Assembly: GCF_000003815.2 (NCBI RefSeq)
Contig: NC_049982.1
Coordinates: 28,208,329-28,272,328 of the forward strand
Reading direction: 5' to 3'
DNA: 64,000 bases
Source: Branchiostoma floridae
Taxonomy: Eukaryota > Chordata > Leptocardii > Amphioxiformes > Branchiostomatidae
Within the stretch, counting starts at the first letter, position 1, and every line of letters begins with the position of its first letter. Below are positions 31,076-43,364 of this stretch, in pieces. A program made the position numbers and the translations under genes. The notes beneath the pieces are model-generated. The model did no database searches. It saw nothing but the letters and a program-made list of their open reading frames with translations, and was not told the DNA's origin.

Positions 31076-31175
31076 NNNNNNNNNNNNNNNNNNNNNNNNN
31101 NNNNNNNNNNNNNNNNNNNNNNNNNNNNNNNNNNNNNNNNNNNNNNNNNNNNNNNNNNNNNNNNNNNNNNNNNNN
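31076..31175. other. Assembly gap (100 N)
   Basis: Run of N; a fixed 100-base size usually means unknown true length. Confidence 0.99.
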
Positions 31176-31850
31176 TATCATGCCAATAACCTTTGACCTT
31201 CTGAAACGTTTTCCCGCCTTTTTCGTATCGCTTGCGTATAATTTCTGACAGCGACCGACTCGCCGAGACCAGGTCGTCTGTGGTTGCTTGCTTCGTTCCC
31301 GTAAAACTCTAACAGGAGCAAGGACTGTCAAGGTGCAAGGTAAGAATATACTTACTGTTGATACTGTTCATTATAGTAATAACGTTACTGTATCCAAATT
31401 TCCAGAGCGTATCTCTAAACGGCGCTGTGTAACAGCAAAACCTGTCTTGATTTCGCTCCCGTCCAAGGGCGCCGCCATCTTCTTTGTGTAGTGGTGTATG
31501 ATGGGAAGGAGTGTCGCCATTTTTGATGTGTTGATTTTGGCGTGTAATGTAATGAGCATGTTGTTGTTGTCTTGTATAATAGAGGTTTCACTATAGGCTT
31601 GATCACATTGAAATGTGCCAATTTCTGTTCCATGCCTTTATGACTTGGTATGGAGCAAATTAAAAACAACATTCAGTGCTTCCTCTATCCCCATAACACT
31701 ACCAACAACAAATGCCAATGACTAACGTAAAATTGTAAGCAGAGGTGATGTTTTACCTACTCTCCAAGCAGAAATTGGTGGGGAAAATCGTGACCTTTAC
31801 CTCTCTGTCCTCAAGACTGAATTTCTTACAATAGAAATTATATTCTTGCA

Positions 31851-32523
31851 CTAATATTTCAGTTCTTGTACTAGAAATACATTCCTGTTATCAAGTCTTG
31901 TTACTAGTATTACGTCGACCCGATTAAAGTCACCAGCAACAACTATCCCTATGTCAGGATACTTCACACGGATAGAGTCAATCGTATGCACTAAGTGGTC
32001 GACAAGTAGCTCGTCGTGACCGGAGTTAGGTGGAGAGTACACGACACATACGGTTAGGCTGGAAACGTTCCGTGGAAGATGGTACAGCCAGATTTTAACC
32101 CACAAACACACGAGTTCATCATAGGAACGGAGATGTCGAGAAGACTTGACGGGCGGATGTCTTTGACATAAACTGCGACGCCACCTCCTCGGCGATCGGG
32201 ACGACATTTGGTGAACAAAAAAAAACGTCAACGGACAGAAGCTGGTCGGGTGTTGCCGAGGTAAACCACGTTTCTGAGACCACGGCTATATCAGTGTTGT
32301 TGCTCGAAAGTACGGACTGAAACCCGTCCAGTTTGTTTAACAGCGATCCTGGGTCGAAGATCTGGAATGTTGGTAGCTGATAACCACACCTGGGTCTGTT
32401 GTTGTTGTTTACATTCCGCCGGGGCGTCTTTGTACGATCACAGGTGATAGAGTGCAGGTAACGCTTCTTAAATGGATCAGAGCCGGTGTCACATAGAAAG
32501 TCCGACGCTGATTTGCATATCAA
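31851..32523 (-). mobile_element. LINE endonuclease-domain fragment with frameshifts
   Basis: On the minus strand, one frame (32523 to about 32230) gives F-Q-I-F-D-P-G-S-L-L-N-K-L-D and I-A-V-V-S-E-T-W-F. A second frame (to 31851) gives V-C-V-V-Y-S-P-P-N-S-G and G-I-V-V-A-G-D-F-N-R. These are the start, catalytic Glu and G-D-F-N motifs of an AP endonuclease from a different LINE family than the one at 25-29.7 kb. The reverse transcriptase is missing. Confidence 0.7.
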
Positions 32524-32939
32524 AAGGTGATCAGGTTGTAAAGAAGGTGAGGGTCGATTTGCAAGGATTGTGGAGATATTACGAGCGCAGATTTTACCAG
32601 CTTTCTTCCCTCTCTGTCTACTTCTTCTGAATAGTCCGTACTAGGTTTTCAGCTTTCCCTCGGCTTGCAGTTCAATGAAACCCGGTGATGACCATCACCG
32701 CAGTCCTCTTAGGAAGCCAGTGGAGTAACGTAGAACTCCAATGGACGCCATTTGAAATTTCAAAAGACAAACTTCGACCACACAGCACGACCAAACGTCG
32801 GATACTCCTCCAAAAGTCCGCACAGTACGAAATAAAAGAGAAGCCAAGCGGTACACAGGACTGCTGGACGTACAATATGTGAATAATGCACTTCGAATTC
32901 AAGCTGTTTAGACTAAAGAGAGAGACACCTTTAATAAGC

Positions 32940-33262
32940 GCCGTACCTACAAATACGTGCTGTCTACGTGCCAAAACGTAGGCAATCTTTTGGTGTCCGT
33001 TAGTGGTAAGTACAGTCTCCGTACGAACTCGTAGGGAGTCCGACGGATTTTGGAGCACTCAGACACGCCGTAGAAATTTAAATGCATGCAGAACTCCCTC
33101 TGCGTTCGGGCTGCGGATTCGCCCTCCGTACGTGCCAGTACGGGCGACGCGCCTGCCATGTACAGCCTCAACGTTTTCAGGAATACGTGGCGGACGTGGC
33201 CTCCACAAAAAAAACGTACGGACAAATTGCACGCACGGCGGGTTGTGCCCCAGGCTTTAGAC
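32940..33262. mobile_element. MITE family C, copy 2 (left end eroded)
   Basis: Same orientation and interior as 22974-23296. The right end GCACGGCGGGTTGTGCCCC is kept, and the first about 15 bases of the left repeat are lost. Confidence 0.8.
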
Positions 33263-34686
33263 GCTAGAGTAGGGGAGAGCTAAAAAGCTTGCGGCTGACC
33301 TACACGAGCGCCAATAGAATGATATTAATTTTACATTTCCAGATTATGTCTACAGATTTCCTTTTTCCATCTTGATTTTACATTTTAGGATTATCTTTAC
33401 AAAGCGTTTCAATGTAATATTTAGTTTCCAGGACCACTTTTTCTAAATATCATATAAAGCAATCAGGGAACAGACGACGGGCGCTGTCGCCAGGAATGTC
33501 GCCCAAACTTGGTGCCGCGTCGAGCGTCCTCTCTTCACTTTCTTGCTTCGCCGTTCTCCGCTTGACCAGACCCGAATATAGTCCTAGACGTATACACCTC
33601 CGAAAGAAAGTAAACACAACGTAGCGACTTTAGGGTACAGTGGGGAACTTGGGGATCCTCCGTTATTTATTTCAACCATAAAGGCCACACTAATTTTGTT
33701 TGGAATGACAGCAATAAAATCATTTCTTTCAGTAAGAGATATGATGGAATCTGTTCATCAATCTTGCCACAATGCGATACTAAGTGCATTTAGATTCATA
33801 ATAGTATACCTGGCACCCCTCAAACTCAATAGTATCGCCCAGAACCAATATGCTTTGCACAAGTCAGTTGCCAAGGTTACCGGTGGTTAAGCAGCGCGCA
33901 TGCGTGCCTATTTTAGTAAACAGCGTCATTCCGAGGTAAGAGTTACTGCACAGACAACATACTAGTACTAGTATACAGAAGGGCAGTGGACTTGAGTCAC
34001 AACTTGTATCACAACTTAGAGCAAGTCGTAGAGAAGCTGTGGTTTTGTCACGCATACTACAAGGTATGAATTCTATTTTATTATGTTTATAAATTATTTT
34101 AAGCTACGTATACCGCTAATAGATGGGTTAGATATAGTAGAAAATGGTACGGCGTTGGCAGAAAATTTCCTCGTAAGTTTACTACTCCTTCAAAGTACCA
34201 AACTGATCATTTTTCGTCGTAAGTTATTTGTAAATTAGTAATCGTCTACTACTAGGTTGGTAGCACTGAGTCGAAAATGTTTGTTTACACAAAACGTGTT
34301 GTCTAGTACGCTGTGCAAATCCTGGTTGCTATGAGGAAACGCCCATCGAGGAATTGTTCGCCCGACTGACTCTGCTCACGCGTCTCCTTGAAATCATTAT
34401 GTGTTGTAAAATAGCCAATTTACCGCTACTCGCGATCGTTTTTTTTTTAAAGTAAAGTACGCATATCTAGTCAGACGACAAGCCTGGTCGAGACACGGCA
34501 CTCGTTGTATCAAAATGGTCCGCCAGGCTGCCCAGGTCGCTGGAGAAATAGTTGTCTTCAAAAGGTAATAAAACAATTTCCGAGCATATGCCACCACGCC
34601 CTTTGCTTTTGCGCTCACGAAATGTGTGTCCATTCTGCATATAGTGAGGAAATGCACGCGATCGGAGTTAGCGTGAAGTTGAGTTA
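33263..34686. other. Intergenic, upstream of the SRPBCC gene
   Basis: No coding exon recognised. A possible non-coding first exon ends near 34063, where an AG precedes GTATGAAT; an acceptor before the start codon at 35532 could receive it. This is speculative. Confidence 0.3.
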
Positions 34687-34689
34687 AGC

Positions 34690-34973
34690 TAAGGACACAA
34701 CCCGCCGTACGTGCGATTTGTCCGTCCGCCACGTATTTCTGAAAGTGCAGGGAGGGAGTACGTCAACGCACGTCACTCGCACGGTCGCGCAAGGTGCAGA
34801 CAAAGTTTTGCCTGCACGTAAAGTTCTACGGCGTGTCTCTGTGCTCCAAAATCCGTCGAATTCCCCACGAGTTCGTACGGAGGCGGTACTTACCACTTAT
34901 GGATCCCAAAATATTGCCCACGTTTTGGCACGCAGACAGCACGTACTTGCACGTACGGCGGGTTGTGTCCTTA
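34690..34973. mobile_element. MITE family C, copy 3 (opposite orientation)
   Basis: TAAGGACACAACCCGCCGTA at the left, inverse at the right, 284 bases. The interior matches copies 1 and 2 in reverse complement. Confidence 0.85.
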
Positions 34974-35571
34974 TATTAGAACATGACACGAACGTGCGAT
35001 TCGTCAAGCGCCACTATCTTTACACGCGTGCGGTTACTCACCTAACACTGTACCTCCGCACTGTAACGTTACCTCCGCGATACAGTATCTGCGTGCGAAG
35101 TTGATTCCTATGTGGGGTAAATTTGGGCCTCCTACTTGTTTGCCGTGGATCTGCAGCGTCGTTTGTTTTGTGGATGTTTGTGTGTCCGACGAATTTCTTA
35201 GGAACCTGTGGATGGGTCGCGACTATAACATGATTTAATAGGTGTTGTGACCCCGATATTTGTTAAGCACTGTATGGCCTTCTGGTGGCTGAACTTAATT
35301 AGTACTGCAGCTATCTTTTATACACTACAGTAGAAGCCGCTTAATTGCATACCCCATTTGCCAGTGAATTTCGTGCAACTATCCGAATGATGCGATCAAG
35401 CAAAGTTATTAAGCTAGGCCGCTCATCATGGGATTTGGGGATTTCGTGCAATTAACGGAAGTTTGCAATTATCACTTGTGCAATTAACTGATTATTCACT
35501 TAAATGGGCGTTATGTTTATGCAGGGTTATCTTAGAAAGGATCTCAAGACTACCAAAAGACATCAGCAACT

Positions 35572-38500
35572 ATGTCTCTTCAACGCTTCCTGGAGGGTGT
35601 CGAGGTTCCAGATGGTAAAGTAACTTTTTTATTTCTTCTTGATGCATAAATCTTTTTGCCATATCGTTTTTGTTGTCGTGCGGAGCAAGACGGCAAATAG
35701 TAAGTCTGGCAACAGCGGTGAAATCTGTGAAATTTGTAAACTTCTGCAAAAGTTTTTTTGTACTAAGGAATTGGTGGACAATTTTAAGTGGGCATACTCA
35801 GCGAATTGCTCTGTTGACAATATGTAAAAGGAAAGAACATGTAAAAAAAAGATCTCGTTTCGACCATGTCTCATTTTCCCGAATTTCATAACAATGTCCA
35901 GATATGTTTTGTTCTTGTCTCGGGAACCTTGACCTTTGACATATCACCTACAACGCATTTCGATGCACATGCGCACTTAGAATCGTGAACATCCTTAGTT
36001 GACGACATACTCCACTAGAGTCTTTCTACGTGTCGTACCAACTTTAGTATAGTAAAAAGGTCATTTATGACACTCCGTCTTTTTAAGGAAATCTTTATTA
36101 ACGATACAAAAGTACAGCGAATTTCGTAAGGTCTATAACAACAACTTACAGTACAGCTAAACAGACATAAACGGCCATCTATGGATATGAATAAGTCAAC
36201 ATATTGGGTCCTGCATGTCATTTACACTATTGGTTCTACTGTATAAGCATTCGTAGATATGTTTGCATACTGAATCCATAACAAAGTAACGTTCGTCTTC
36301 GATCTTCGTATTTGGGTAGAATGGACAAAACCTCTGGTCACGGTGAATTTTGTTATATATCCCGGCTTGTACATTTAGTTTGTGACTACCGATTCTTATC
36401 TTTGTGATTGCTCTACGAATTTCAAAACCGTGTACATTCGAAGGCTATTTTTTTTGTACGTATCTTTTATTTAGCGTAGAATAAATGGAAAGTTTTGTTG
36501 GCTTTATTTTACCAGAGTACATGGAGTTTGGGAAGGAGATCACCGTGACCCACACAGAAGTAGTTCCGGTGTCAGCGGAAGTGTACTGGACGGGCTTTGA
36601 CGACTACTTCCATCTGCAAGACTTTGTGGGCATGCATGAGAACATGACGACCATCAAAGGTAACGAAGCAGAACCCCCAGCCTTTATATGGTCAAGATTT
36701 TTAACATAAGAAGCATACCTATCAGCTGGTTTCAGGCAAAATACAATTACCAATAAATTGATACAAAAATACTTTTGATATCAGTGCTCTAGATTATATA
36801 GGGATATATAGCATAGAGTTTCTATTATTCTGTGTATCTGATTTGCTGCACTTCGCCCCAGTGGGGCATAGAAATGCAATAAACGTCACTATCATTCTCA
36901 GTTTTACTGTCTTTTGTGTTGCCTTTAGGAGACGGAGGGGTTGGGACCGTGATCGAGTTTGACTTCTTAGGCGGAAGGACCCAAGAGGAGCTTGTCCAAA
37001 AAGATGAAGACACCAAGACTTGGGCCATCGCCATGTTGGGCAGCAACCCTCTCTTCACATCCTACTTAGCCACCGTGAAGGTGAAATGACTGATCATATC
37101 CCATGAATATGATTCTGATTATATCGCCTTGTAACCTCGTAGGGCAAAATCCAGTAGATCACTGGGTCTAGCCCATGCAAAATTTGCAATGTTGCAAATT
37201 TTATAACATTATCATCACTAATATTTACAATATTTACTGTATTGAAGGTGGATGAAGATACGAGTGAGACAGCAAAAGTTACCATGAGCATCAAGGGGAT
37301 AGTGGCCCTCCAGGACTACAACAAGAGAAAGGACCACATCGCCTTCACGAAGTACATGCTGCGTAACCGCATCAATGAGGTATGGAATATATCCTCTTCT
37401 GTGTATCGTTTATACTATTACACATTAACCCTATTCAGATCACTTTTTTTTTAAATTGAAGGTGGTGGATATAATATGGCGGAGCCCAACTGCTATCTTG
37501 CTGTTACATTTTTGTAGCATACCTTGAAGTTTTTTGGGAATACCGTTCTTTACGGTTCCAGCCAATACAGTCAAATTGATGACGTCGTAATTACGTCATT
37601 CTACATTATAGTAGCGCTAAATTTCTTAAATTCTTTAGATCTTATGTCTATATCATTCTTTGAAAATTGATGGCTATATGATAACTCGTTTAGGAGTTAC
37701 AGGAGTCAGAAGGGGCAGGTCTCAAAAGCCCTCCGCCAATCTAGGGATTATCAAAAAAGCCCGGTCTGAATAGGGTTAAAGATTGTAAGAAAAACAACCT
37801 CCAATGAACCGGGACGTTACTATTTACTAGCATATAACCCCCTTTGACCCGTTGCTTGATAAACCTCAAGGAAAAGGGCCCAGGAAAAGGTGAAAACACC
37901 TAAATTGATTCCAACCATCATCCAAACATTATTCATTGATTACTATCTGTAAGGGATCTTTACCCGTCTGACCACATGGACAAAAGAATGGAATCACAGC
38001 AGACAACAGGGAGTGATTTGCATATTAACTGACATTTCAGCTCGCAGGTGGTAAATTATCGTTTTAACGGACATACAAGTTCTGCTAGAATGGGAATATG
38101 GACAAATATTCTTTAAATGTAAATAATCTACAACTTCTGAATACACCTCTTGCAGATCATGGCCGTCATTTCGGAGAAGAAGGGCGACATCTTACCCTTC
38201 GAATTCGATGTCGACTGCTCCTTCAAGACTCTGTGGGACATGGTGAGCGACTGGGCGAACGTCTCCTGGGTGATGGGCGCCACAGACGTGGAGATTGTAC
38301 CCGACTACCAGGCCAACGATCTGCGAAGAAAGGTCTTCTTCGGGTCACATTTTATGGAAGAACGCCATGTGCAGACGATCGACCATCCTGCCAGTACGAC
38401 CTACGAGTTTGGCAAGAATGACACCGTGGGCGTTCTGCATTATCGTGGCAAGGTAAGCACAGAAAATTTTAACGTGTAGACAAACTGTTTTGTAGTACTA

Positions 38501-39091
38501 AAATGCAAGTTCATCTGTGAGGGTAGGTGACATTATGTACAATTTGCCTCCGCACACAAATATATGCTGATACCGACTTCCAAGCACCTTTGACCCTTTG
38601 CTGACGTCACACTTCAAGTCTGGTTGTGTGACTTAGGCTTTGGGTCATTTCATCTTCATAAGGATCATAAGACTGATCGAAAGCTTTTTGGTAAGCGTTT
38701 TATGTTTGTGTCGGATGTAAAGTAATTAATTGTAACATACTGTTTTGTAGTTTGCGTGTGAGGATGATAAATAGCCATCATTCTCGAGGGTCTGAACGGT
38801 GGCCTGCGACGATTAACGGTGAATCAAAATAGCTCGCTACACCTCACGGGCTAGCTATAGGGGAAAACGGCATACAGACCCTCATACATGAAATCCATTT
38901 TTCACTCATAGCTGGAGCTGATCAAGTTGGATGAGACGAAGACCAAGGTCAAGTACACCTCCTACTTTACTCCTCAACCCGGAGCAGACCCCAAAACTAC
39001 CATCAAGGCGCTGATGGAACCCCGCTTTGACTGGATTCAGGCAACGTTTGCGGAGAAGCGTTCACTTTTCTCTTCATGTTGCCTTTTGTGA
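35572..39091 (+). CDS. Tandem SRPBCC (Bet v 1-like/polyketide-cyclase fold) protein, 6 exons, complete
   Basis: Exons: 35572-35614, 36516-36659, 36929-37080, 37248-37379, 38156-38452, 38912-39091. Phases join throughout, giving 315 aa. There is no signal peptide or membrane segment, so it is cytosolic. Domain 1 (about residues 20-155) starts V-T-H-T-E-V-V-P-V-S-A-E-V-Y-W and contains G-T-V-I-E-F-D-F. Domain 2 (about 165-308) starts F-E-F-D-V-D-C-S-F-K-T-L-W-D-M-V-S-D-W-A-N, the usual beta1-helix start of the SRPBCC superfamily, with V-G-V-L-H-Y-R-G-K-L-E-L later and a closing helix F-D-W-I-Q-A-T-F. The fold makes a cavity for lipids, sterols or other hydrophobic ligands; the ligand cannot be inferred. 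The last four residues are C-C-L-L, a CaaX-type box with Leu favouring geranylgeranylation. The exon 3 donor (aag|gtgaaa) is weak but fixed by phase. The family assignment rests on pattern, not alignment. Confidence 0.75.
37425..37779. mobile_element. piggyBac-like MITE, deleted copy (TTAA borders)
   Basis: TTAA-CCCTATTCAGA at the left and CCGGTCTGAATAGGG-TTAA at the right, 355 bases, in intron 4 of the SRPBCC gene. The interior matches parts of the 950-base copy at 42055-43006 (GGTGGATATAATATGGCGGA). Confidence 0.85.
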
Positions 39092-39378
39092 GCCGCTGCA
39101 GCGTGGTGACATTTGGTAAACTTTGGCAGCCAGCTTAAACCATCTAAAACCTTCCATAGATATTGAAATTTGCACTGGAAAGAAAAGACAAGAAAACATT
39201 CGTGTTCATTACACCAGAATATGAGTTCAGGTACGCACCACTATGAGCTAGTTGACTGATTCTTCAAATTAATTGACGATTTAATACCCTGTCACACATA
39301 CATGTCGTCAACCATGGCCTTCAGATCTGAACCTTGCCGAAGCTTTTCCTAAGACCATGGTTTCGGGTGAGCAAGGCC

Positions 39379-39540
39379 TAATCTCCAAGCAGTTCCTACT
39401 GTAGCATTGTTAAGTTAAGATAGTATCAAAAGCTGCCAGAGGACTGAAGCCGGCTTAGGATTTTGTATGCGACCGGAGGTATCAAAACACACAACTTTTG
39501 ATACTATCTTATTCTTCCGTAGGATCTGCTTGGAGATTAA
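39379..39540. mobile_element. MITE family D, copy 1
   Basis: TAATCTCCAAGCAG and GATCTGCTTGGAGATTA ends, with internal TAAGATAGTATCAAAAG / TTTTGATACTATCTTA arms. Confidence 0.85.
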
Positions 39541-39629
39541 GCAAGACCATATGGTTATCGAGTTTTTCTACATAATGTTGCACACATTATTTGTACAAGC
39601 CATCTTTAAAATGACGTCTTAATCATTTT

Positions 39630-40740
39630 AAAAAGTCATTTGTTGCTATCAGAAGAAAGAATAGGAGCTAGAATAATGAATTTCAGTTTACTCCTAAAAG
39701 TACCGAGCTCGACCTTGGTTAGGAAGTGCATGGTTGGGAGCAAAGCCGTGGGAAGGCCGTGCATGTGTAACATGGGATTTATACTCAGTGTATGAGCATC
39801 TCATGATGAGTATATTTCGAAGTTTCATTTCAGGGGATTATTTCGGCCATACCATTAAGGCCATTGCAGTAAGAAGCATTGTGCACTGACATATAGTTGT
39901 TGTTGATGCTTTAATCTATTTTCAAAAATTCCATGGATGATTTAGGGTAATTTCGGTAATGTAGCAGTTAAAATAACTTTGTTTGCAAATCTTATCAAAT
40001 CGGATAGATCCTTAGCACTTTTCTATCTGGTGTGTAATGGACATTCTTTCTCATCTTATTTTTTCTACTTTCTTTAAACTGCAAAGTGAATGGGTGTATT
40101 GGCCACTGTGTATTAATCTCCAAGCAGATTCCTCCGGTGGCTTAAAACAGTAACATAAGCTGTGGCAGATTCCGCGGTGGCAAATTTTTCCCTCTGCCGG
40201 CTGAAGTCCTTCCCCAGCTTATGTTACTGCTTTAAGCCACCGGAGGAATCTGCTTGGAGATTAACTGTGTATATCATTCTAGCATGTCAGTATATGAATG
40301 ACTTATATTGCACTTATGATAGTTAAGATGTCCTAAGAAGCTGGGACTTGATTTGGCCCTGAATACGTAAAACATAGCCTAATAGAAAACTTGCAATACT
40401 TACAAGTCAGAACTCAATTAGAAACTATTCTAACGGTGATAGCATAATTACCTCTAATATTTGAATTGTTATGCTGGTCAGAAAACATGTTTATATGCAT
40501 TTCTGTATCTTACTAATATGCTATTCATCATCCATATTATCTGCATGACTCACAACTGAGGGAGTATTTCAATACAGTTACTAGCAAAATACGATATGAA
40601 ATCATATGCAGATTGTCAAATTTGTTTGGTGGGGTGTGTCTTAGGATTAGAAGTTTATTTGATATAAGATGTGAATGATGGTAAAGGAATTATAATCTGC
40701 ACTCATAATTTTGGCTTTGCAATCATTAAACTATGAATCA
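39630..40740 (+). repeat. About 1.1-kb block shared with 23690-24640
   Basis: Collinear with the region downstream of the P450 gene. It carries an extra family D element at 40112-40264 that is absent from the other copy. It runs into the assembly gap. Confidence 0.75.
40112..40264. mobile_element. MITE family D, copy 2
   Basis: TTAATCTCCAAGCAGATTCC and its exact inverse, with internal arms CGGTGGCTTAAA / TTTAAGCCACCG; 153 bases, nearly a perfect hairpin. Confidence 0.9.
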
Positions 40741-40763
40741 ATGGGCAAAGGACCAGCTACAAT

Positions 40764-41194
40764 NNNNNNNNNNNNNNNNNNNNNNNNNNNNNNNNNNNNN
40801 NNNNNNNNNNNNNNNNNNNNNNNNNNNNNNNNNNNNNNNNNNNNNNNNNNNNNNNNNNNNNNNNNNNNNNNNNNNNNNNNNNNNNNNNNNNNNNNNNNNN
40901 NNNNNNNNNNNNNNNNNNNNNNNNNNNNNNNNNNNNNNNNNNNNNNNNNNNNNNNNNNNNNNNNNNNNNNNNNNNNNNNNNNNNNNNNNNNNNNNNNNNN
41001 NNNNNNNNNNNNNNNNNNNNNNNNNNNNNNNNNNNNNNNNNNNNNNNNNNNNNNNNNNNNNNNNNNNNNNNNNNNNNNNNNNNNNNNNNNNNNNNNNNNN
41101 NNNNNNNNNNNNNNNNNNNNNNNNNNNNNNNNNNNNNNNNNNNNNNNNNNNNNNNNNNNNNNNNNNNNNNNNNNNNNNNNNNNNNNNNNNNNNN
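40764..41194. other. Assembly gap (431 N)
   Basis: Run of N. Confidence 0.99.
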
Positions 41195-41429
41195 ACGTTG
41201 ATTCCGGCAGGTGTGGCGAGGTGGACCTAAATATGGAAACTTTGGTGTAAACAATCGCCAGAAGTGACCGCTGCAATTTTCTCGTGACGTGTTGACTGCA
41301 TGGACCCAACACACCGAGGTAGTATCGCTATCTCCGGTTCGATAGTTCGAAACAAAACCAGAAGCTGAAATTCAGCAAACCATTAACAAAGTCAACCTGC
41401 ACAGGAGAAGACAGATGTTGGCCGCCTTC

Positions 41430-41745
41430 GACAGGAGCGCATTCAGGATATCCAGAATGCGCTTCTTCGCTTGCGACGTGTTCTGGATATCCTAGAAGCG
41501 CTTTTAGGATAGACGCAGATTTTGGATGCAGATCTATCCCAAATGTGCTTCTATCCCAAAAGCGCTTCTAGGATATCCAGAATGCGCTCCTTCGCTTGCG
41601 ACGTATTCTGGATATCCCAGAAGCGCTTTTGGGATAAAGCACATTTTATCCCAGAAGCGCTTTTTAGGATAGACGACAAGATACTTTTCTTGTTAGACGA
41701 ACATCTGCTTCTATCCCAGAAGCACTTTTGCGATAGAATACAACC
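41430..41745. repeat. Palindromic ATCCCAGAAGCGCTT / GGATATCC repeat cluster
   Basis: Repeated AAGCGCTT palindromes, TCTATCCCA / TGGGATAG pairs, and two copies of GGATATCCAGAATGCGCT...TTCGCTTGCGACGT.TTCTGGATATCC, each a hairpin with arms of about 15 bases. A related shorter block lies at 43365-43490. Confidence 0.8.
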
Positions 41746-42054
41746 TGGGAACTGAATGGCTTGGGGAATTGATCAATGTGCAGCTGGACGTTTTCACTGA
41801 CTGTCATCATGTTTTATTATGGTACATTTTGTAATACATTTTATATGGTACATTTTGTAGTACATCTTGGGATGCACTATTAAGAATTGCTTTCTGTGTC
41901 TTCCAGGCACAATTAGATTGATGAAAATCATATAGTGAGAATCAAAAGGACAAAATAGTGTTTAATCTGCATGGAATTAAGTTTGATAAATGTCCCATTA
42001 TCTGTGTACACTGTATACATATTGTATTCAGCATTGTATAATTACCTCTGTGCA

Positions 42055-43006
42055 TTAACCCTATTCAGACCGGGGGGGGGGCTTTTGAGGCCCGCGCTAA
42101 CTTCGATGTCCTATAACGCCAGAACGGCTTACGCTAGAGCCACCAAATTTAGTGAGTTTTCCTAAAATATTGTTGGCAACAATTCTACGAAGTTTGACAA
42201 ATTTTCCATTTTTTCTTGTTGCCATGGCAACCGTTTGTTGACAGGCAGTTTTGCCAAAAATCACTATTTTTGGTTCTAACAATGTATTTTTCAAATTTAT
42301 TTGCTATATTACTGTGATTTTGTTACATAAATAAAATCTTATATTATTCAGCATATCTTTCATAATTATATATGCATAAATTATGTTAATTTGATGACGT
42401 CATCAGCCCAAAATCCAAGATGGCGGACGGAATGGCCAGATCAAGAAAAACAAGCTAATTATCCCTTAAAATTTGTAACTACCTGGTATTTTTTCATCAA
42501 AAACCATCTAAATGAATTAATTTAGTCTATTTCCATTGCCCTTTGTGATTATTTGTTGCAAAAAAAGTATTTTTAAAAATTCAAGGTGGTGGATATAATA
42601 TGGCGGAGCCCAACTCGTATCTTAGATGTGCATGACGTCATTTTATGACGTCATATTGACGTCATTGATGTTGCTATTGGCAACGCAAGTCGTAATAAAC
42701 ATTATTATTCTGTTATCTGCACTTGTTGTTACACTTTTGCAGCATAACTTGAAGTTTTCTGAGAATACCCATTTTTCATGGGTTTGGCCAATGTAATCAA
42801 ATTGATGACGTCATAATTACGTCATCTTACGTCAACGTAACGTCAAACGTCACATACTTGTCAGATATTATGTCGAAATCATGTCCTGAAAATTTGGTGG
42901 CCCTACGGCACGTCGTTTTAGAGTTATAGGACTTAGAAGTGGAGGGCCTCAAAAGCCCCCCCCCGGTCCAGGGATGACCAAAAAAGCCCGGTCTGAATAG
43001 GGTTAA
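42055..43006. mobile_element. piggyBac-like non-autonomous element, 950 bp (TTAA borders)
   Basis: TTAA-CCCTATTCAGACCGG and CCGGTCTGAATAGGG-TTAA, with a polyG or polyC tract just inside each end and TTTTGAGGCC / GGCCTCAAAA arms. The TTAA target plus CCC-start is characteristic of piggyBac transposition. No transposase frame is present. Confidence 0.85.
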
Positions 43007-43364
43007 CTTGCAATAAAGATAACTTCCATTAGAAGATTTGTCATTTTTTCTTTTCTTATCCATGAAGGAGAAATAAAAGCTACTATACAGTCCGACAGGG
43101 CTTTGAGAAATTTCATCACTAACTAAAAAGACTGTTGCAGATATATATCATCACATTCAGTCCCTCCATGCTTTTATTTCAGAAACAAGATGTCTTGAAT
43201 AAATGACTCTAAATGGTGGAATTCGCACATCAGCCAGCATTCAGCGCAATTATCGCAAGTAGCCTGCCGCGACGTCTCGTTATCGCGAGGTCGAACCAAA
43301 TATGGAAACAATCACCGCTTGCGGTCCTGTCAATCACCATGATTGACGGCGACAAAGAAGCGCG

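Noticed and set aside
32685-33058. Open frames around 32.7-33.1 kb
   Set aside because: Part overlaps a family C MITE and the rest shows no coding signal.
40711-41314. Long frames spanning 40711-41314
   Set aside because: They consist of N from the assembly gap.
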